26,100 nucleotides of DNA from UBA4292 sp002395865 (GTDB lineage: Bacteria > Bacillota > Clostridia > Lachnospirales > Lachnospiraceae), in assembly GCA_946533395.1 (NCBI GenBank), contig CAMNBU010000032.1:1-26100 (forward strand), read 5' to 3'. The position numbers and the translations under genes were made by a program. Positions 21,149 to 26,100 of the stretch are shown one piece after another; position 1 is the first letter of the stretch, and every line of letters starts with the position of its first letter. A model generated the notes under the pieces. It ran no database searches, was not told the origin of the DNA, and saw only the letters and a list, made by a program, of their open reading frames with translations.

Positions 21149-21919
21149 TCATTCGGAGTTATTTCCGCGTTTTTTCTTCTGCTGCATGCCTGTTATGGAT
21201 GTGATGAGGCTCTGCGGAAGAAGTCGACCGAATAGTACTGCCGCGCGGATGCGAGGCTCCGGTATGATGATGGTCCTGCCGCGTCTCATTCCATCTATGG
21301 CTGCTCGCACGCACTTAGCGGCGCTTATGCCCTTTAAGGCAAATTCGACATCAGCGTTCTCATTGAACTCGGTATCCACCGGACCGGGGCACAAAGCGCT
21401 GACCTTTACCTTGCAGCGTGATTCCTTCAGCTCGCACGCCACCGCTCTGGTGAGGCTGACCACGTAGGCCTTTGACGCGTAATACGCGGCCATATAAGGT
21501 CCCCCGGGCAGAAGACCTGCGCTGCTGGCGACATTCAGTATATAGCCGCGACCGCGCGAGTCCATGCGCTTCAGCACCTCTTTAAACAGAAGGTGCATGG
21601 CGATGTCATTTACATGTATCATATGCAGCTCTTTATCTGCATCGGTCTTCGAAAAAGCTCCGCACGTTCCCAGTCCCGCATTATTTATAAATACATCGAT
21701 CTTGACGTCGCCCAGCTTAGAAAGGAGCCTTTTTACATCCTTTTCATCTGCAAGGTCGGCTGCAATGCACTTTACAGGGACATCACAACTGTATTTTATT
21801 TCCTTAAGCCTGTCGACCCTTCTTCCGGTGATTATCAGTGCATAACCCGCTCCTGCGAAGTATCTCGCAAACTCCCTGCCGATACCTGAGGTCGCCCCGG
21901 TTATAAATGCAGTTCTCAT
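21149..21919 (-). CDS. Short-chain dehydrogenase/reductase
   Basis: The 256-residue protein is a classical SDR that uses NAD(P)H to reduce or oxidise a carbonyl or hydroxyl group. It has the cofactor motif TGATSGIG (7-14), NNAG (79-82), and the catalytic Ser133, Tyr146 and Lys150 (YYASK), followed by the PGPVDTEF block near 175. The pattern GRRVDRL after the second strand places two arginines near the cofactor's 2'-phosphate, which suggests NADPH preference. The C-terminus is basic (QKKKRG). Its ATG overlaps the stop codon of the Ldh_2 gene by ATGA (21916-21919), so the two are translationally coupled. The substrate is not readable; subfamily resemblance is to the DltE/YdfG-like general oxidoreductases. 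Confidence 0.92.
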   Translation of the reverse strand: MRTAFITGATSGIGREFARYFAGAGYALIITGRRVDRLKEIKYSCDVPVKCIAADLADEKDVKRLLSKLGDVKIDVFINNAGLGTCGAFSKTDADKELHMIHVNDIAMHLLFKEVLKRMDSRGRGYILNVASSAGLLPGGPYMAAYYASKAYVVSLTRAVACELKESRCKVKVSALCPGPVDTEFNENADVEFALKGISAAKCVRAAIDGMRRGRTIIIPEPRIRAAVLFGRLLPQSLITSITGMQQKKKRGNNSE

Positions 21920-23043
21920 ATCGTATTCTGCTTTTCGAAGGGGAAGCTGTACTTTGTGAGCCCCAACTCATCGCGAAGCGCCACCAGCTCCTTCTGTATC
22001 GCCTCCCCGACGGGAACGCCCTTGTCCTTCCTGTCGAGCCAGGCGTCATGCTCCTTCTCTCCTGCGGTGTATATCCTGTCATGCCCCGGAGCCTTGTCGG
22101 AGGCGCGCAGGCCTCTGCAGATGTCGCCCGCGGTCTTCTTGAACACGTCGAGTCCCATGAAGAACTCGGGGTTGATGACGAAGAAGAAATGTCCGAGTCT
22201 GTACATGCAGGGCTTTCCGTTTTCGTCCTTGCCGTTGAGCTCCTTCATGAAGGGGCCGCCGGCCAGCGCCGCGGAGAGTATCTCGACTATCGTCGTAAAG
22301 CCGTAGCCCTTGTAGCCCGCAGTCTCCTCGCCGAGTCCGCCCAGGGGCAGAAGCGCCGCCTTGCCGGCCCTCATGTCCTTCAGTATCTGTCCCGAGTCGG
22401 TCATCGTCTCGCCGTCGCGGTTCACCACACATCCCGCGGGAGTGGGCTTGCCGCTCCTCTCGTAGAACTCGATCTTTCCGTTCTGAACGATGGAGGTCGC
22501 GCAGTCGAAGTTGAAAGGGAACTCCTCGTCCGTCGGCATGGTAAATGTCAGCGGGTTCGTGCCCATCATCGGCTCCACTCCGAAGGTAGGCGCCACCGAG
22601 GGTCTCGCATTCGTGCCCGTGATGCCTATCATGCCCGCCTTCTCGGCCATGGTCGTCCAGTAGCCGGCTATGCCGTAGTGGGTGGAATTGAAAATGGTTC
22701 CGCCCGCCATGCCGTACTTCTTCGCCTTTTCGATAAGCATCTCCATCATTTTGTATGAAGCCACCATACCCATTCCGTTATTTGCGTTCATGACAACGGT
22801 GGTCGGTGTCTCCTTAACTATCTCAATATTCGTCACAGGCAACAGAGTGCCGTTTTTTATTCTGTCGAGATATATCGGTTTGAACCTGTTGCAGCCGTGG
22901 CTCTCTATGCCCCTCCTGTCGCTCTCGAGCAGAACGTCCGCGCATATCGCGGCATCCTCCTCGGGCACACCGTATTTTACGAAAACGTCCACCATGAAAT
23001 CATTCATGAGCTTCCAGTCAACATAAGGTCTTGTCTCAGCCAT
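21916..23043 (-). CDS. Ldh_2-family malate/L-lactate/ureidoglycolate dehydrogenase
   Basis: The 375-residue protein belongs to the Ldh_2 family of NAD(P)-dependent 2-hydroxyacid dehydrogenases, structurally unrelated to classical lactate dehydrogenase. Family blocks are RGIESHGCNRF (catalytic His49), NSTHYGIAGYW (His122 area, 119-129), the cofactor segment GITGTNARPSVAPTFG and GTNPLTFTMP (161-170). The exact substrate (malate, lactate, ureidoglycolate, sulfolactate or a sugar acid) cannot be told from sequence. AAAGGAGG precedes the ATG. It is downstream of a LUD-domain gene (14-base gap) and overlaps the SDR, which together with pyk suggests work at the pyruvate node, so lactate or malate is favoured by context. 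Confidence 0.92.
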   Translation of the reverse strand: MAETRPYVDWKLMNDFMVDVFVKYGVPEEDAAICADVLLESDRRGIESHGCNRFKPIYLDRIKNGTLLPVTNIEIVKETPTTVVMNANNGMGMVASYKMMEMLIEKAKKYGMAGGTIFNSTHYGIAGYWTTMAEKAGMIGITGTNARPSVAPTFGVEPMMGTNPLTFTMPTDEEFPFNFDCATSIVQNGKIEFYERSGKPTPAGCVVNRDGETMTDSGQILKDMRAGKAALLPLGGLGEETAGYKGYGFTTIVEILSAALAGGPFMKELNGKDENGKPCMYRLGHFFFVINPEFFMGLDVFKKTAGDICRGLRASDKAPGHDRIYTAGEKEHDAWLDRKDKGVPVGEAIQKELVALRDELGLTKYSFPFEKQNTI

Positions 23044-23057
23044 TGTTTGTACCTCCT

Positions 23058-23696
23058 TTAGAATCCCAGACTGTCATTCACCAGTATCACATGTATCCTG
23101 CCCGCATGCCGTGAGTACCTGGTCATCAGGAACTGGCAGCATATCGTATCGGGCGACTTGCAGTCCATGCACGAGCCCGTCTTTGCACAGGGTGTGTTTA
23201 GTCCGAAGCGCTGCGCGTTTATCGGAGCCGCCACATTTCTCGCCCTCTTCATCGCAGCATCCACATCGGGGCAGACCTTGTTCATGCCCACGATGAAAAG
23301 CACCATCTTAGGTCCCTGAGCTATGGCCGACACGCGGTTTGAGTTGCCGTCGATATTGATGAGTACTCCATCCTCGGTGATCGCGTTCGCGCTCGAGAGG
23401 AACACATCCGCGTCGTATGCCATAAGCATGGCTGCCCTTTTGTCCGCGTAGGCGTCCCTGTCGATGAAGTTGTAATCGCCCTCCTTCAGCGCCTCCACGA
23501 GACCTATCTCATGCGCGCTCATGGCACCGCCCATGGTGACGCTTGCGCCCTCCTTTATAAGTGAAAGCGCTATATGCTTCGCCTCCTCCTTATCCTTCGC
23601 GTAGTACGCGGTCATATTTCTGGACTCGAGGCCCTTCATCATCTTGGCCGCCAGCAGTTCATTTCTCTTGATTATATTCTCATTCACCTTCTGCAT
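23058..23696 (-). CDS. LUD-domain lactate utilization protein
   Basis: The 212-residue protein resembles the stand-alone LUD (LutC/YkgG-related, formerly DUF162) proteins of Clostridia. Typical blocks are SVTMGGAMSAHEIGL, DVFLSSANAITEDG, NIDGNSNRVSA, IVGMNKVCPD and the end TPCAKTGSCMDCKSPDTIC. The C-terminal cysteines at 170, 176, 179, 186 and 187 form a possible metal or Fe-S site. LUD proteins are tied to lactate oxidation in Bacillus (LutABC), but the role of these single-domain versions is not settled. The ATG at 23694-23696 overlaps the upstream lipoprotein gene by 17 bases; GGAGG is directly against this ATG, so an in-frame GTG at 23687 is a credible alternative start. It is followed closely by the Ldh_2 gene. 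Confidence 0.9.
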   Translation of the reverse strand: MQKVNENIIKRNELLAAKMMKGLESRNMTAYYAKDKEEAKHIALSLIKEGASVTMGGAMSAHEIGLVEALKEGDYNFIDRDAYADKRAAMLMAYDADVFLSSANAITEDGVLINIDGNSNRVSAIAQGPKMVLFIVGMNKVCPDVDAAMKRARNVAAPINAQRFGLNTPCAKTGSCMDCKSPDTICCQFLMTRYSRHAGRIHVILVNDSLGF

Positions 23697-24120
23697 CCTC
23701 CGCCTTTTTCTTCTGATTCAACCTGAACACAGTCGCATCTTTGTCCCCGAAGAAGACACCGATCACGTTCTCCCCGGTCACGCCGGGATTATTTCTGAAA
23801 TTATAGTCCTTCTCATCGATCCTGATGCGAAACGTCTCTGCCTTGTCCCTGCGGTATTTGCCTCCACCGAACAAAAACACATACGTCCCCTCGCTCTTTC
23901 CCGCAGGCAGCCCGCTCTCCTTCGCGAGCTCCTCGTCTATGTCGATGATTATGCTCTGCCCGTCCCCGTTAAATGTAAACGTACCCTTCTCGTTCTTATA
24001 CTCACCGTCAAGCGCAGCCGGCTCCGGCGTATCCGCCGGCGGAGGATCGTCCTGCCCCCCACACGCGCACACCGCCATACACAAAAAGCACATCATCAGT
24101 AATATGATTCGTCTTTTCAT
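23680..24120 (-). CDS. Small lipoprotein of unknown function
   Basis: The 146-residue protein has a lipoprotein signal peptide (KRR start, hydrophobic Met/Cys-rich core, lipobox VCAC with Cys20 followed by GG), an acidic Pro-rich linker, and a compact domain of about 100 residues beginning LDGEYKNEKGTFTFNGDGQSI. The GxYxxxxGTFTFNxDG pattern, with the turn SEGTYVFLFGGGKYR, suggests a small beta-barrel of lipocalin-like type, but no family is recognised. The ATG at 24118-24120 has GGGGAGG ten bases upstream. Its 3' end overlaps the LUD gene, so it is the first gene of that operon. No strong promoter was found; TTGCGA-18-GAATAG upstream is the best and weak. Confidence 0.85.
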   Translation of the reverse strand: MKRRIILLMMCFLCMAVCACGGQDDPPPADTPEPAALDGEYKNEKGTFTFNGDGQSIIIDIDEELAKESGLPAGKSEGTYVFLFGGGKYRRDKAETFRIRIDEKDYNFRNNPGVTGENVIGVFFGDKDATVFRLNQKKKAEDAEGE

Positions 24121-24308
24121 AAACCACACACCTCCCCCAACTATTCTGCATCCAACCGCCCCATTCGCAAAACCTCCGCCTCCGGCATCGGTTTTCGCTC
24201 ATGTGGCGGATGTCTGCTATTAGAAACATACAGAAATACTCTTCCGAGCTCATGCGAGCATGGCTCGGCAGCCTATTTCTGCATGTTTCTGAATAGTTAA
24301 AAGATAAC
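24121..24308. other. Intergenic region with long imperfect palindrome
   Basis: Nothing coding is supported between the lipoprotein start and the upstream terminator. A GC-rich AAAACC/GGTTTT stem lies near 24165-24195, and the 80-nt palindromic element lies at 24217-24296. Confidence 0.6.
24217..24296. repeat. 80-nt imperfect palindromic element
   Basis: The outer arms CTATT-AGAAACATACAGAAATA (24217-24238) and TATTTCTGCATGTTTCTGAATAG (24274-24296) pair with one mismatch and one bulge. The inner part CCGAGC-T-CATGC-GA-GCATG-GCTCGG (24244-24268) forms a tight stem. An internal loop of about five bases on each side joins the two parts. There is no U-run on either side, so it does not look like a plain terminator. 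It may be a mobile palindromic repeat or a structured leader RNA. Confidence 0.7.
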
Positions 24309-24340
24309 AAAAATCCTGCGGACTGTCAATGGTCCGCAGG
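24309..24340 (-). terminator. Rho-independent terminator of the large helical protein gene
   Basis: A perfect 9-bp stem CCTGCGGAC (24315-24323) with GTCCGCAGG (24332-24340) and an 8-base loop; on the minus strand it is followed by ATTTTTG. It lies about 50 bases after the stop codon at 24392. Confidence 0.92.
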
Positions 24341-24391
24341 TATTAGTATAAATTCATTCAGTTTCTGTCTGCACTTATTAATGCATACGCA

Positions 24392-26100
24392 TCACTGCGC
24401 CCCCGGACCCTGAAGCACGGGAGCTTCCTCGGCGGGTCCTTCCTGAGCATTGGTTCTGTTAAACTCGTCAAGTGTAGGCGTGTCATAGTTGTAAAATCTA
24501 CCGGTAGAGAGGAAATTATCGGGCTTGAGGTATCCGGGATCACCGGGCTTAAAGCCCCTCGCCTCATTCACCTTATCAAGCTGCTGCGTGAAATACCTCT
24601 CGGCGGGAGTCCCGACGGTCAGCTCCGCGAGTACCTTCATGGATTCGTCGAATCTCTGATTCTTCTCCTCCGACCGAAATCCCTTCTCCTTGCCGGTCTG
24701 ATAATCTATGATCGATTCGACCACCTTTATCACATCTTCGCCTGTGGCAATACCCATCCTCTTCTTTACATCATAATCGATGAGTGTGGAGGCCATCGCC
24801 TTGTACTTGGGACCTCGCTTTTTCCACATGGTCTCTATCTCATGTCGGCGCGCCTGATCCTTTACTCTTTCGGCGACTGCATCAGGGTCGATATAGTCCG
24901 AGTAATTGACCCTTTTTCCTGCCTTGATGTCTATATTGTACTGTTCCTCCATCTCTTTCCGGACTCTCTCGTAGTTCGCCTCCTCATATTCACGCATATT
25001 TCTTATGTGTTCGGGAGTATCGAGATAAAATTCTCCGGTCACCATTTCTCTGGCTACCCTGAAGCCGGGCATATAGTTCAATTTTATCTTTCCTTTGGCA
25101 ATGCCGTCGAAGCTCTTCGCCTGCTCAGCGATATTGAGTGCAAATGTCTCCAGATCGCCCTTGTTAAGCTGGTCCATGAGTTTCTTGTCGCGCATCATGA
25201 GCTTAAATGTGGGATCCGCCATGAACTTGTGAGCAGTCCTGTTCAGAAGCTTCTCGTCGAAAGGCGCATCCGGGTTCTTCCTGCGCAGATGATCTGCGGC
25301 AGCCATCTTCGCCGCGTGAGAAAAGGGTGTCTCGGCCTCCGAGAACATATCATCCAGATACCGGATATTCTTCTCCTTGCCAAAATCCTTCGCGTTCTTC
25401 TTTATGTAATCATCGTACGTCTGGATGCCGTTGTTTTCTTTGGCCTTTACCGGCTCCACATCCTCCTTATCGATCGACTCATAATCGGTATAGCGGTTGA
25501 TCTCATTCTTTGAAAGCTTGGTAATGTCATAACCCCTGACAAAGGTCCGAAACTTCTCCTCGAAGATACCTGCGTGTCCGCTCGTTAAATCCTTCGCCTT
25601 GAACGCATTGCTCTTGAAAAAGTCCTTGAATGCCTGGCTGTTCAATACCTCCTTCATCCTCGCTCCGAGCTCAGCTCCGCTTATGACTCTGCTGTCAATG
25701 TTGGCTTTATTGCCTCTCTTTGCGTTCGCGAGCTGTCTTGCGGCAATTATCCTCGCCAGCTGAATCTCCGTGGGCTTGCCCGTCTTCTTGATCTCGGCCT
25801 GCTCCTCCTCGATCCACTCGGAAGCCGACTTCTCCACCATAGCCTCATTGAACACCGTCAGTTCTGTTCCAAACCTCTTGTTATATTCATCCTCCGGCAT
25901 GGTACCAAACGCCTCGTCGAATGCGGCCTCTGTCTGCCTCATCGCCTTCTCGGCCAGCCCTCTGTACATGATGGCCTTTTCCTGATCCTTCTCAAGAATC
26001 GCCTCGCTCGCATACTCGCAGTTCAAAAAGAACTCCGACAGCATATCCGCCGACTTCGTCACGGCGGGATCGGCCTTGCCGCCCTCCTGAAGCTCCTTAT
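24392..26100 (-). CDS. Large helical protein of unknown function, C-terminal part (cut by window edge)
   Basis: The reading frame is open from the stop at 24392 to the window end, giving at least 569 residues; the 5' end lies outside. I do not recognise the family. The sequence is highly charged and mostly helical, with very few cysteines or prolines, and segments such as DADEF-like acidic stretches, AAADHLRRKNPDAPFDEKLL, FMADPTFKLMMRDKKLMDQL and FYNYDTPTLDEFNRTNAQEG. The C-terminal 20 residues are Pro/Glu/Gly-rich (AEEAPVLQGPGAQ). No membrane segment, signal peptide or catalytic motif is visible in this part. A GTG at 26060-26062 could be read as a start but has no supporting ribosome site and the frame continues upstream. 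A strong terminator follows. It could be a structural or effector-like protein; nothing in the window decides this. Confidence 0.82.
   Translation of the reverse strand, partial: KELQEGGKADPAVTKSADMLSEFFLNCEYASEAILEKDQEKAIMYRGLAEKAMRQTEAAFDEAFGTMPEDEYNKRFGTELTVFNEAMVEKSASEWIEEEQAEIKKTGKPTEIQLARIIAARQLANAKRGNKANIDSRVISGAELGARMKEVLNSQAFKDFFKSNAFKAKDLTSGHAGIFEEKFRTFVRGYDITKLSKNEINRYTDYESIDKEDVEPVKAKENNGIQTYDDYIKKNAKDFGKEKNIRYLDDMFSEAETPFSHAAKMAAADHLRRKNPDAPFDEKLLNRTAHKFMADPTFKLMMRDKKLMDQLNKGDLETFALNIAEQAKSFDGIAKGKIKLNYMPGFRVAREMVTGEFYLDTPEHIRNMREYEEANYERVRKEMEEQYNIDIKAGKRVNYSDYIDPDAVAERVKDQARRHEIETMWKKRGPKYKAMASTLIDYDVKKRMGIATGEDVIKVVESIIDYQTGKEKGFRSEEKNQRFDESMKVLAELTVGTPAERYFTQQLDKVNEARGFKPGDPGYLKPDNFLSTGRFYNYDTPTLDEFNRTNAQEGPAEEAPVLQGPGAQ

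Noticed and set aside
1..26100. tRNA, rRNA or transposase genes
   Set aside because: Looked for by eye on both strands (TTCGA-type T-arms, conserved rRNA blocks, DDE-type motifs) and none was found.

Overview
The window is a low-redundancy stretch of chromosome from a Gram-positive Clostridia bacterium, most likely a gut or rumen Lachnospiraceae. The reasons are the serS-DUF3881 pair (DUF3881 is, from memory, a Lachnospiraceae-associated family), the Lachnospiraceae type of SerRS and RpoB, a class B sortase, proteins with xxTGD wall-sorting tails, and AGGAGG ribosome binding sites with canonical TTGaca-17-TATAAT promoters. All 17 supported genes lie on the minus strand, so transcription runs from high to low coordinates. 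No tRNA, rRNA, CRISPR array, transposase or phage gene was seen.

Read in transcription order: (1) 26100-24392, the 3' part of a large helical protein of unknown function, ending in a clean terminator. (2) 24120-19651, a tight run of small lipoprotein, LUD-domain protein, Ldh_2-family 2-hydroxyacid dehydrogenase and SDR oxidoreductase, then pyruvate kinase 82 bases further on; this looks like a pyruvate/lactate-node cluster. (3) 19522-17372, a Cthe_2159-like (DUF4353) beta-helix lipoprotein with a Gly-rich tail. (4) 17264-12488, a three-gene operon serS - DUF3881 - SERCA-like Ca2+ ATPase with its own promoter and a 66-nt two-tier terminator hairpin. (5) 12313-9845, a surface cassette: a lipoprotein followed by two sister secreted proteins with nearly identical signal peptides and C-terminal wall-sorting tails but unrelated-looking middles; each gene has its own promoter. 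(6) 9679-9125, a histidine-phosphatase (phosphoglycerate mutase-like). (7) 8757-5084, a GH2 beta-galactosidase with a coupled small membrane protein, preceded by an odd 367-base noncoding region with tandem repeats, twin palindromes and a dispersed-repeat-like segment. (8) 4978-4115, class II fructose-bisphosphate aldolase. (9) 4023-1833, a class B sortase with a very long cytoplasmic N-terminus, coupled to a membrane-anchored protein of unknown function. (10) 1589-1, the 5' part of rpoB, cut by the window edge inside the rifampicin-resistance region.

Functional themes are glycolysis and pyruvate metabolism (fba, phosphatase, pyk, Ldh_2, LUD), beta-galactoside use (GH2), and cell-surface display (sortase, two sorted proteins, three or four lipoproteins). 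The most notable points for follow-up are the twin surface proteins, the extended sortase, the 45-bp-spaced twin palindromes upstream of lacZ, the 80-nt palindromic element near 24.25 kb and the unknown helical protein.
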